Made by a program: the position numbers and the translations under genes | Part shown: piece by piece, positions 28,579-36,487 of the stretch | Position numbering within the stretch: position 1 is the stretch's first letter | Layout of the letters: every line of letters begins with the position of its first letter | Assembly: GCA_028290665.1 (NCBI GenBank) | Contig: JAQGJK010000012.1 | Coordinates: 62,001 to 126,000, forward strand | Origin: Devosia sp. | GTDB lineage: Bacteria; Pseudomonadota; Alphaproteobacteria; Rhizobiales; Devosiaceae | Direction of reading: 5' to 3' | DNA: 64,000 nucleotides | The notes under the pieces: model-generated | Told to the model about the DNA's origin: nothing | Seen by the model: the letters and a program-made list of their open reading frames with translations, nothing else | Database searches by the model: none

Positions 28579-28670
28579 GGAGATTCCCGCGTTCGCGGGA
28601 ATGACAGTGTATGCGAGAGTCACCGGGTTTGACCTCGGGCTCAGTCATTCCCGCGAACGCGGGAATCTCC
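28579..28670. repeat. Pair of mirror-image hairpins (27-bp inverted repeat)
   Basis: GGAGATTCCCGCGTTCGCGGG... at 28579-28605 and its exact reverse complement at 28644-28670. Each arm is itself a hairpin (ATTCCCGCG/CGCGGGAAT), so the 92-bp element can fold as two small hairpins or one long one. It fills most of the 157-bp gap between the DUF917 and hydratase genes. Such ATTCCCGCG palindromes are dispersed intergenic repeats in many proteobacteria. It may modulate mRNA 3' ends. Confidence 0.85.
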
Positions 28671-28682
28671 GTGGCTTTCTTT

Positions 28683-29780
28683 TCACGTCCCGCCGTCGAG
28701 GGCGTAGCGGGCGATTTCGATGCCCATGGCCTTCTCGACCGAGGGATACACTGACGGATCGAGCACGCTCGACGCCAGGGGGATGACGGTCTTGCTGACG
28801 TGGAGGACGTGGAGCGTCATGCCGATTTCGATCTGGCCGACGCTGAGCGGCAGGCCTTCGGGGTCGAGCGTGGTGATGACGTCCGGGAAGGTGGCGAGGC
28901 GAGTGCCGCCGGCATCGTCGACGGCCATGAATTCGTTCATGACGTGGAGGGTCATCGCCCGGTCGCCCGTGCCAATGGTGATGGTGCCGATGTCGAAGGC
29001 TTCCTTGGTATAGACCACGGCCTTGGCCGTCACCTTGCCACTGGCGAGGATGCTGCCGCCGGTGGCTTTGGCGATGGCGTCGATTACCGCCGCGCCGCCC
29101 TGCTTCTCCGCCGCGATAATGGCTTCGCCAAGAGTCAGCGCCAGCGTGATGCCACCCAGTGCAGCGTTCTTTTTCACATAGGACGCGCGCAGCGGATTGC
29201 GGCAGGAGGCGATAAAACCTCCGGACTGGTCGGCGGCAGTGCGCAGGATCGGCGACACCTTGGCCGTGGCGCCGCGGACCACCAGTTCGATGTAACGATT
29301 GTCGGCCCGATTGCCGCCGACCGCCGTCTGAATCATCGGTTCTGGCGAGCCGGCCATGCCGATCGAGCCCATGTCGCCGGTCGGGTGGGCGCGGACGTCG
29401 CCGACGGCATCGAGCACCTTCATGCCGAGCATGGCGGCGGGGAGCCAGCCATTGAGCGTCGAGGATTTGCCGTTCTGGCCGACCATCAGCGCCGCGACCG
29501 TTTCGCCCAGCGCCTCCAGCAGCAATTGCACCGCCTTGATGTAGTCGATGCCCTGCATTTCCCACGGCGTGGTCGAAGCTGGGGCGCCGATGGCGGCAGC
29601 GGTCGCGACCCAATCGTTGGGGTCGAGTTCATCGACCGAGACCAATTCAGGCTTGCCGACCCCGACCGCAGCATAGCCGAGCATGCGCCCATGATCGGCC
29701 CAGCCGCCGCCGCCGGAGGCATAGACGGAGCCGCCCTTGACCGCCGGTTCGACGTCCTTGTCGGTGAGGATGCGTCCCAT
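28683..29780 (-). CDS. DUF917 / S-methyl-thiohydantoin desulfurase-type protein
   Basis: 365 aa from the ATG at 29780 (MGRILTDKDVEPAVKG); the track ORF start is an upstream artefact. The pattern GGSVYASGGGGWADHGRML, NGWLPAAMLGMKVLDAVGDVRAHPTGDMGS and GGITLALTLGEAIIAAEKQGG is typical of DUF917. Pfam now names this family for S-methyl thiohydantoin desulfurase, which converts a (methylthio)hydantoin propionate to hydantoin propionate. Here it lies directly between the M20 hydrolase (10-nt gap) and the hydratase, the expected company for that reaction. Sulfur source specificity is not readable from sequence. Confidence 0.85.
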   Translation of the reverse strand: MGRILTDKDVEPAVKGGSVYASGGGGWADHGRMLGYAAVGVGKPELVSVDELDPNDWVATAAAIGAPASTTPWEMQGIDYIKAVQLLLEALGETVAALMVGQNGKSSTLNGWLPAAMLGMKVLDAVGDVRAHPTGDMGSIGMAGSPEPMIQTAVGGNRADNRYIELVVRGATAKVSPILRTAADQSGGFIASCRNPLRASYVKKNAALGGITLALTLGEAIIAAEKQGGAAVIDAIAKATGGSILASGKVTAKAVVYTKEAFDIGTITIGTGDRAMTLHVMNEFMAVDDAGGTRLATFPDVITTLDPEGLPLSVGQIEIGMTLHVLHVSKTVIPLASSVLDPSVYPSVEKAMGIEIARYALDGGT

Positions 29781-29790
29781 TTGTATAATC

Positions 29791-31032
29791 CTAAAGTGTC
29801 TGGTCGAGCCGTAGCACGGCTTGCAGCAGAACCGCTGCACCGAGCGCAATGTCCTCGGTTTCGGCGAATTCCTCGGGCGCATGGCTGCGACCACCGCGGC
29901 AGGGTATGAAGATCATGCCTGCCTTGGTGATCCGCGCCATCCAGGCGGTATCGTGCCCGGCGCCCGAAGCCATGCGGCGATATTTCGCGCCGACGCTGTC
30001 GCAGGCGGCGTCGAGGCAGGATTGGACATCGACATCGCAGGGCGTCGGTGGATTGTCCGAGATCAGTTTCGGCGGACTGATCGTGGCGTCGGTTTCGGCA
30101 GCCACCCAGTTGACGCTTTCGCCGATGAGTTCGATGAAGCGTTCCATGTCGGCGCGATTTTCGGCGCGGGCATCGATCAGCAGCCGCACCCGGCTCGGCA
30201 CGACGTTCGCGGCATTCGGCTCCATAGTGAACTCGCCGACGGTGGCGGCGAAGTGCGCCGCCCCTTGCGCAAATTCCCGACCGAGATGCTCGATGTCGAG
30301 CACCAGCCGCGCGGCAGCGGTCAGTGCATCGATGCGCGTCGCCATCGGGGTGGTGCCGGCATGATCGGCGCGGCCTTCGACGATGATCTCGATCCGGGTG
30401 ATCCCGGCGATGGCGGTGACCACGCCGATGTCGAAGTCCCCGGTTTCGAGCACCGGTCCCTGCTCGATGTGAAGTTCGAGGAATGCCTTGATATCGGTCC
30501 GGATGCTGGCGACATCCGGATGGCCGCCGGCCTCGGTGATCCCCTCGTAGAGCGTCATCCCATTGGCTTCGCGCGTCAGCCACTCGTCCGGGCGCTGGCC
30601 GATCAGGCCGCGGCTGCCGATGCAGGAGACGCAGAAGATCGAAACTTCCTCCGCGAGGAAATCGACGATTTCGAGATCGTGGGCGAGTTCGATGTTCTGG
30701 TCCTTCAGCGCCCGGGCGACTTCAAGGGCGGCGGAGATACCGGCGATGCCGTCAAAGCGTCCGCCATCCGGTACGGTATCGGAATGGGAGCCGAGCATGA
30801 TGGTGCCACGCCCTGCCCCGGTCCCCGACCGCAAACCGATCAAATTGCCAGAAACGTCGACGCGCGTCGTCAGTCCCGCGGCGGCAAAGCGATTGGTCAG
30901 CCACTCACGGCCCTTGAGGAACATCGGCGAAAACGCCCGCCGGGTCCATGGCCGGTCGGGCTCGGTGATCGCGGCGAGGGCGTCGATATCCTCGGCGATC
31001 CGATCGGCGTCGACCTGCAGGTTGGAAATCAA
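29791..31032 (-). CDS. M20-family N-carbamoyl-L-amino-acid hydrolase (allantoate amidohydrolase type)
   Basis: 413 aa when started at the TTG at 31032, whose TTGA overlaps the stop of the upstream amidohydrolase; the track ATG start lies inside that gene. Metal-binding and catalytic motifs are GSHSDTVPDGGRFDGIAGI, DFLAEEVSIFCVSCIGSRGL, FLELHIEQGPVLE, GRADHAGTTPM and SGAGHDTAWM. The family removes the N-carbamoyl group, giving the free amino acid, CO2 and ammonia, using two metal ions. In this cluster the likely substrate is N-carbamoyl-L-glutamate. Confidence 0.88.
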   Translation of the reverse strand: MISNLQVDADRIAEDIDALAAITEPDRPWTRRAFSPMFLKGREWLTNRFAAAGLTTRVDVSGNLIGLRSGTGAGRGTIMLGSHSDTVPDGGRFDGIAGISAALEVARALKDQNIELAHDLEIVDFLAEEVSIFCVSCIGSRGLIGQRPDEWLTREANGMTLYEGITEAGGHPDVASIRTDIKAFLELHIEQGPVLETGDFDIGVVTAIAGITRIEIIVEGRADHAGTTPMATRIDALTAAARLVLDIEHLGREFAQGAAHFAATVGEFTMEPNAANVVPSRVRLLIDARAENRADMERFIELIGESVNWVAAETDATISPPKLISDNPPTPCDVDVQSCLDAACDSVGAKYRRMASGAGHDTAWMARITKAGMIFIPCRGGRSHAPEEFAETEDIALGAAVLLQAVLRLDQTL

Positions 31033-32390
31033 CGGCGCGGCTCCGGGCGAACGAAATTGCCGGAGCCGGGTTCGGCCAGCACCGTCGTGCCGTCGAACAC
31101 CTGCCGGCCCCGCAGCCAGGTGCCGCTGACGGTCCACGGCAGTTCGATGCCGTTATAGGGCGACCAGCCGACGACGTTGTTGCCGCTTGCCGCCGCGTCA
31201 TAAATCTTCGCGCGCGGTTCGAGGACGACGATATCGGCATCCTTGCCAACTTCGAGCGCACCCTTGCGATGGTCGAGGCGGAAATGTTTCGCGGGGTTTT
31301 GGCTCATCAGCCTTGCGGCCCAGGTCAGCGGGACGCCGCGCTCCAGCGCGCCTTTGACGAACAGCGGCACCATGACTTCGAGGCCCGGCACACCTGAGGC
31401 ATTTTTCAGCATCTCGGGATCGGTCTTGCGGTTTTCGGACCAGCTGACATGGTCGGTCGACACCAGCGTGACATTGCCGGCGGCGACTTGCTCCCAGAGC
31501 TTTTCGACTTCGGCGCGCGGGCGGATCGGCGGGTTGATCTTGGCCTTGCCACCGAGGCGGCGGACGTCGGTTTCCTCGTCGAGGACCAGATAGTGGATGC
31601 AGCACTCGATGGTCGCGGCAAAGCCCTGGTCGCGATAGCTCCGCGCGATGTCGTAGCCGCGGCCGAGCGAGCAATGCACCACATGTGCCGGGCAGCCAGT
31701 GGCAACGCCGGTTTCATAGATCTGCAAGGTCGCGAGGAGTTCGGTCAGCGGCGGCCGGCTCATCGCATGGGCGCGCCAGTCGGTGATGCCAGCGGCCTTG
31801 ACCGCCTCGATCGCGGCGCGGACATATTCATCGTCCTCGTTGTGGACCCCGGCGGTCAGGCCGGTCGGCGCGATGGCGGCAAAGCACGCTTCGAGCAGTG
31901 CCGGCGGGATGCGCGGGAAGCGGATCGGGTCGGTGCCGAAGGTCGAAAACTTGAAGGCGGCGACGCCGGCTTCGACCATCTCGGGAATGCGGCTGGCGCC
32001 CTCCTCCGGGTTTACCGTGCCATACAGCGCGAAATCGACGCGGGTTTCGGCTCCGGCATCACGGATTTTGATCCGCACGGCCTCGGCGGAATTGACGACG
32101 TTGCCCTCGTCATAGGGCATGTCGACGATGGTGGTGACGCCCCCGGCGGCGGCAGATTTCGTCGACCAGGCAAAGCCTTCCTGATTCTTCTGGCTCAGCG
32201 AATGCACCTGCGCGTCGATGGCGCCGGGCAGGATCAGCGCCGGCCCCAGATCATGGCGCTCGGCACCGGCCGGGGCGACGCCTGCACCCACAAGCGCAAT
32301 CTTGCCGCCGCTTACTGCCACATAGCCGTTCTCGATGACGCGGTCGGGCAGGACGACGGTGCCGGCGAGGACGAGATCGAAATCAGCCAT
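31029..32390 (-). CDS. Hydantoinase/dihydroorotase-family cyclic amidohydrolase, first HxH histidine replaced
   Basis: 453 aa. TIM-barrel amidohydrolase with PGAIDAQVHS where most relatives have DxHxH, so Gln61 replaces the first metal-binding His. Other key residues are in place: Lys147 in AAFKFSTFG (carbamylated bridging lysine), His in AGVHNEDDE, His in HVVHCSLGRG and Asp in VSTDHVSW. The DAQVHS variant seems characteristic of a subfamily. It would open a hydantoin-type ring; with the carbamoylase that follows, hydantoin-5-propionate to N-carbamoylglutamate is the likely step. Twelve nt separate it from the permease gene. Confidence 0.85.
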   Translation of the reverse strand: MADFDLVLAGTVVLPDRVIENGYVAVSGGKIALVGAGVAPAGAERHDLGPALILPGAIDAQVHSLSQKNQEGFAWSTKSAAAGGVTTIVDMPYDEGNVVNSAEAVRIKIRDAGAETRVDFALYGTVNPEEGASRIPEMVEAGVAAFKFSTFGTDPIRFPRIPPALLEACFAAIAPTGLTAGVHNEDDEYVRAAIEAVKAAGITDWRAHAMSRPPLTELLATLQIYETGVATGCPAHVVHCSLGRGYDIARSYRDQGFAATIECCIHYLVLDEETDVRRLGGKAKINPPIRPRAEVEKLWEQVAAGNVTLVSTDHVSWSENRKTDPEMLKNASGVPGLEVMVPLFVKGALERGVPLTWAARLMSQNPAKHFRLDHRKGALEVGKDADIVVLEPRAKIYDAAASGNNVVGWSPYNGIELPWTVSGTWLRGRQVFDGTTVLAEPGSGNFVRPEPRR

Positions 32391-32402
32391 GTTTCCAACT
32401 TT

Positions 32403-33155
32403 TCATGCCGTTGCACGCTGGGCGAGGCCGCTGCGGGCGACCAGAAATTTCTCGATACCGGCAATGCCGTCATGCACCAGCACCGCCAGCACCCCGACGA
32501 TCAGGCCGCCCTGCAGCACGAAGGCGGTGTTGTTGGTAGTGAGGCCGGCGATGATGATTTCCCCGAGCGTCCGCGCCGCGACCGTCGAGCCGATGGTGGC
32601 GGTCGAAAGCGAGATCACCGTCGCGACCCGGATCCCGGCGAGGATGATCGGGAACGCCAGCGGCAATTCCACCTGCACCAGCCGCTGCCAGCCGGTCATC
32701 CCCATGCCGCGCGCCGCATCGGTGACGCTCGGCGGCAGGTTGGTCAGGCCGGTCAGCGAGTTCTCAAAAATCGGCAGCAGGCCGTAAAGGAACAGCGCGA
32801 CCAGCGTCGGCGCCGTGCCAAAACCGAGCACCGGCACGGCCAACGCCAGAACGGCGACGGGCGGGAAGGTCTGCCCGACATTTGCGAGGCTGCGCGACAG
32901 CGACAGGAACTCGGCGCCGAACGGCCGGGTGACGATGATGGCGAGGCCTACCGCGACGATGGTCGAGGCGATGGTCGCCAAGGCGGTGATCATCAGATGG
33001 TTGAGCGTCAGTTCCAGCAGGCTGGTCTGCAGGTAGATCGGCGGCGCGTCGAAGCGGGTCAACGGCTCGAACAGGAAAGCGAAGCTCTCGGGGGTGATGA
33101 GGAACGCCAGCAGCACCAGCAGCACGACAAGGCGGACGATGGTGCCAGTGGTCAT
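32403..33155 (-). CDS. Betaine/osmoprotectant-type ABC permease (YehW-like)
   Basis: 250 aa from the ATG at 33155, which overlaps the ATPase stop by 4 nt; the track ORF prepends shadow. About six helices with the OpuC/ProW-type core VGQTFPPVAVLALAVPVLGFG, PIFENSLTGL and VTDAARGMGMTGWQRLVQVELPLAFPIILAGIR. Length and position match the short YehW permease of yehZYXW importers. Imports quaternary-ammonium compounds in this family. Confidence 0.9.
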   Translation of the reverse strand: MTTGTIVRLVVLLVLLAFLITPESFAFLFEPLTRFDAPPIYLQTSLLELTLNHLMITALATIASTIVAVGLAIIVTRPFGAEFLSLSRSLANVGQTFPPVAVLALAVPVLGFGTAPTLVALFLYGLLPIFENSLTGLTNLPPSVTDAARGMGMTGWQRLVQVELPLAFPIILAGIRVATVISLSTATIGSTVAARTLGEIIIAGLTTNNTAFVLQGGLIVGVLAVLVHDGIAGIEKFLVARSGLAQRATA

Positions 33156-34099
33156 GCCACTGCATCCACCGGGCGGGCGGCGAGGCGCGACAGGGCAGCA
33201 AGCGTCACCCGGCCGATCGGCTTGCCGTCCTGCACCACCGGCAGGGCGTCGCGGCCCGACCACAGGCATTCGGCATAGGCATCGCGGAGCGAGATGTGGC
33301 AATCGACCGGCGCGCCGGGGGCTTCGCCCGGTTCGACGGCGGTCAGCACGATATCGAGCGACAGCAACCGAAACGGCCGGTCGCCGGTGCCGATCAACTG
33401 ATCGACGAAATCGGTCGCCGGACGCGCGATGATCTGGGCGGGGGCGGCGTATTGGAGCAATTGCCCCTGATCCATAACCGCGATCTTGCTCCCGAGGTGG
33501 ATGGCCTCCTCCATGTCGTGGGTCACCAGCACGATGGTGGTGCCGAACCGTTTCTGAATGGCGATGAGGTCGTCCTGCGCCTTGGCGCGGATGATCGGAT
33601 CGAGCGCCCCGAACGGCTCATCCATCAGCAGGATCTGCGGCTCGGCGGCAAGCGCCCGGGCAACGCCGACGCGCTGCTGCTGGCCACCCGATAGCTCCGA
33701 CGGCAGCCGGTCGCGATACTGGGCCGGATCGAGCTGGAACAGGCTCAGCAGTTCATCGACGCGGGCCGCGACACGCGGCCCGTCCCAGCCGAGCAGTTTT
33801 GGCACCGTGGCGATGTTTTGACCGACGGTGCGGTGGGGGAAAAGCCCGTGGCCCTGGATGGCGTAGCCGATCTGGCGGCGCAGTTCGTGGGCGACGAATT
33901 CGCGCGTGTCCTTGCCGTCGATCCGCACGGAGCCCGAGGTCGGCTCGACAAGGCGATTGATCATCCGCAGCAGCGTCGTCTTGCCCGAACCGGAGGTGCC
34001 GACGATGACGCATATGTCACCCTCATCGATCGTCATCGACACATCATCGACGACCGTCAGGTCATTGTAGGTCTTAGTCAGGCCGTCGATTTCGATCAT
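33152..34099 (-). CDS. Betaine-type ABC transporter ATP-binding protein (YehX/OpuCA-like)
   Basis: 315 aa. Walker A GTSGSGKTT, Q-loop YAIQGHGLFPHRTVG, signature LSGGQQQRVGVARAL, Walker B ILLMDEPFGALDP and H-loop VTHDMEEA. The C-terminal part (about 240-310) resembles a CBS-like regulatory region (LRDAYAECLWSGRDALPVVQDGKPIGRVT), as in glycine-betaine importers. Overlaps both flanking permease genes by 4 nt. Confidence 0.92.
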   Translation of the reverse strand: MIEIDGLTKTYNDLTVVDDVSMTIDEGDICVIVGTSGSGKTTLLRMINRLVEPTSGSVRIDGKDTREFVAHELRRQIGYAIQGHGLFPHRTVGQNIATVPKLLGWDGPRVAARVDELLSLFQLDPAQYRDRLPSELSGGQQQRVGVARALAAEPQILLMDEPFGALDPIIRAKAQDDLIAIQKRFGTTIVLVTHDMEEAIHLGSKIAVMDQGQLLQYAAPAQIIARPATDFVDQLIGTGDRPFRLLSLDIVLTAVEPGEAPGAPVDCHISLRDAYAECLWSGRDALPVVQDGKPIGRVTLAALSRLAARPVDAVA

Positions 34100-35295
34100 G
34101 CGCGGCTTCCCCTGCGGGCCGAGACCAGTTCGACCGCGGCATCAAGCACGACGGCGGCGACGAACGACAGCGCCACCGTCGGCACGGCGCCGAGCAGCAC
34201 CAGATCCATCGCCGTCTGCCCGATCCCCTGGAACACAAACACCCCGAAACCACCGCCACCGATCAGCGCGGCAATAGTGGCGAGGCCGATGTTTTGCACC
34301 AGCACGATCCGGATGCCGGTGAGGATCACCGGAAACGCCAGCGGCAGTTCGACGGCATACAGCACCTGCCGCTCGGTCATCCCCATGCCCTTGGCCGCAT
34401 CCTTGACGGCAAATTGCACGCCGACCAGCCCGATTACCGTGTTGGCGACGATGGGCAGCAGCGAATAGCCAAACAGGGCGACGATGGCCGGGGCAAAGCC
34501 GATACCGGAAATCCCGATTTCGGAGGCGCCTGGAATGGTCGCGGCGATCCACGCCAGCGGCGCGATCAGCAGCCCGAACAGGGCAATCGAGGGGATGGTC
34601 TGGACGATGTTGAGGACATTGAGAATGGTCGCCCGGACCCCGACGCGCTGGTAGCACAGCACGCCGAGCGGCACGCCGATAATGGTCGCGGCGATGAGCG
34701 AGCCGAAAGCCAGCGAGACATGGGTCCGGGCCTCGCGCCAGAACGCCTCGGCGCGGTTGGAGTATTCCTTGAGGATCGACAAATCGTCCCAGACACCGCT
34801 CCAGAGGATCAGCGCGACTGCCGCGATCACGGCCAGCAGCACCCCGACGCGCGGGAGTGGCCCGAGGCGCAGCCGGATCAGCGCATCCGCGGCGACGAGG
34901 GCAAAGGCGAATAGCAGCACCCACATCCCGGCCCCGGGCGAGACGCGCGCGAAAGTATCGCCGACGGGGGTCAGGAACGTCGCCGAACGCCCGACGAAAA
35001 TGGCGAGTGCCGCAACGACGACGAGGCTCACAAGCAGGCGCAACAGGCTCTTGGAGCGCAGCAACGCCACAACGGTGCCCGCACCGATCAGCAGATACAA
35101 TAGTGCCGCTTCAAGCAGCGGCAGTGACTGCCCGATCATCAGCCCCTCGCCCACGACGATGCGATTGGGACGGACGATGACGAACGGCAGGACGATGCCG
35201 ACGATGGCCAGCAGCAGGATAATTACGCCGAGCTTGTCCGCTTTGGGGACTGCAAAGGCGGCACGTCGGTTGGGGCTGATGGCGTCGGTCGACAT
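34096..35295 (-). CDS. Betaine-type ABC permease, long form (YehY-like)
   Basis: 399 aa. The N-terminal half has several extra helices absent from the short permease, as in YehY. The C-terminal half is the permease core (VQTIPSIALFGLLIAPL, PIVANTVIGLVGV, VKDAAKGMGMTERQVLYAVELPLAFPVILTGIRI). It overlaps the ATPase gene by 4 nt and follows the binding-protein gene after a 42-nt gap with a hairpin. Confidence 0.9.
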   Translation of the reverse strand: MSTDAISPNRRAAFAVPKADKLGVIILLLAIVGIVLPFVIVRPNRIVVGEGLMIGQSLPLLEAALLYLLIGAGTVVALLRSKSLLRLLVSLVVVAALAIFVGRSATFLTPVGDTFARVSPGAGMWVLLFAFALVAADALIRLRLGPLPRVGVLLAVIAAVALILWSGVWDDLSILKEYSNRAEAFWREARTHVSLAFGSLIAATIIGVPLGVLCYQRVGVRATILNVLNIVQTIPSIALFGLLIAPLAWIAATIPGASEIGISGIGFAPAIVALFGYSLLPIVANTVIGLVGVQFAVKDAAKGMGMTERQVLYAVELPLAFPVILTGIRIVLVQNIGLATIAALIGGGGFGVFVFQGIGQTAMDLVLLGAVPTVALSFVAAVVLDAAVELVSARRGSRA

Positions 35296-35303
35296 GGAGA
35301 AAT

Positions 35304-35329
35304 GGGGCGGCTCGCTGAGCGGCCGCCCC
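35304..35329 (-). terminator. GC-rich intercistronic hairpin between binding protein and permease
   Basis: An 8-bp perfect stem (GGGGCGGC/GCCGCCCC) with a 10-nt loop between the betaine-type binding-protein gene and its permease gene. There is no T-run, so mRNA stabilisation or attenuation is more likely than full termination. Confidence 0.5.
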
Positions 35330-35337
35330 GGTTCGGC

Positions 35338-36249
35338 TTAGTTGAGGAAGCCGTTGGTGGTCAGCCAGTCGGTTGCGACGGCTGAGGCCGTTTCGCCGCC
35401 GACCTGGATGCGGCCATTGAGCGTCTGCAGGGTGACGAGGTCGAGCTTCTCGAACACCGGCTTCAGCAGATCGGCGATCTGCGGGTATTCATTCAGCACG
35501 GCCTCACGGATGATCGGCGCGGGCTCGTAGACGGGCTGCACGCCCTTGTCGTCTTCGAGCACGACGAGACCGGCGGGGGCAATACCGCCATCGGTGCCAT
35601 AGACCATGGCGGCGTTGGCGCCGCTGGTCTGCTGGGCCGCGGCGGCGATGGTCGCGGCGGTGTCACCACCCGACAGCACGATCAGCTGATCGGGCGACAG
35701 GGTGAAGCCATAGGTTTCCTGGAACGCCGGCAGGGCGCTGGCCGAGCTGACGAATTCGGAGGAGGCGACGAGCTTGATGTCGCCGCCGCCGGCTACGTAT
35801 TTGCCAAAATCGGAGAAGGTAACGATGTTGTTCGACGTCGCGATATCGGAGCGCAGCGCCACGGCCCAAGTGTTATTGGCGGGCGCCGGGGTCAGCCAGA
35901 CGATCTTGGCATTATCGTAGTCGAGTTTCTTCGCCATTTCATAAGCCGTCGCGGCGGTCTTCCACGCCGGATCGTCGGCGAGATTGTAGAAGAAGCCGGC
36001 GTTGGAGGTGTACTCCGGGTAGATGTCGATTTCGCCGGCAGCGATGGCGGCGCGGACGATCGGGGTAGCGCCAAGCTGGATCTTGTCGGTGACCGGGATG
36101 TCGTTGGCCTGCAGCACCTGCAGGATGATGTTGCCGAGCAGCCCGCCTTCGGTGTCGATCTTGGACGAGACGACGACCTGCGCCTGCGCTGCCGTCGCCA
36201 TCAAAGCGAGGCCGGCTACCGCGCCGAGCAGCTTTTTGACTAGTTGCAT
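35338..36249 (-). CDS. Betaine-type ABC substrate-binding protein (OsmF/YehZ-like)
   Basis: 303 aa from the ATG at 36249, preceded by AGGAGT, with a signal peptide (LLGAVAGLALMATAAQA). OpuAC-type binding fold: VVVSSKIDTEGGLLGNIILQVL, IDIYPEYTSNAGFFYN, NNTWAVALRSDIA and LVVLEDDKGVQPVYEPAPIIREAVL. It captures quaternary amines in the periplasm. In this cluster, ergothioneine, itself a trimethylammonium betaine, is a reasonable ligand; glycine betaine or choline remain possible. Confidence 0.9.
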   Translation of the reverse strand: MQLVKKLLGAVAGLALMATAAQAQVVVSSKIDTEGGLLGNIILQVLQANDIPVTDKIQLGATPIVRAAIAAGEIDIYPEYTSNAGFFYNLADDPAWKTAATAYEMAKKLDYDNAKIVWLTPAPANNTWAVALRSDIATSNNIVTFSDFGKYVAGGGDIKLVASSEFVSSASALPAFQETYGFTLSPDQLIVLSGGDTAATIAAAAQQTSGANAAMVYGTDGGIAPAGLVVLEDDKGVQPVYEPAPIIREAVLNEYPQIADLLKPVFEKLDLVTLQTLNGRIQVGGETASAVATDWLTTNGFLN

Positions 36250-36487
36250 GATGCACTCCTGTTGAGCCCCGGCTTGGTCGCCGCGGCGTGTTATGATCGT
36301 CACCCTAACCCGGCAGGACCGCGAAGGAACCGTCCGGGCAGCGAAAATTGATCCAAGACTTCGGGCGCCGCGACAATAATCGAGCGCAGAGGCTGGTTTC
36401 GACGTATCTTAGGGCGGCAAGCGCTTGAAGTTCAACATGTCTCTCGCTTGGCTGGCCCCTGCATGGACGTCGTGCGCCAGCAGTCGA
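36250..36487. other. Gap between importer and lyase genes; no gene seen
   Basis: This 238-bp stretch has no supported ORF. It probably contains the promoter of the importer operon. I could not identify convincing -35/-10 elements or an operator. Confidence 0.4.

Noticed and set aside
27179-28786. Plus-strand ORF of 535 aa
   Set aside because: Antisense to the hydratase gene and the repeat; composition is typical of a shadow frame.
31449-33278. Plus-strand ORF of 609 aa
   Set aside because: Antisense to the amidohydrolase and permease genes; no recognisable motif.
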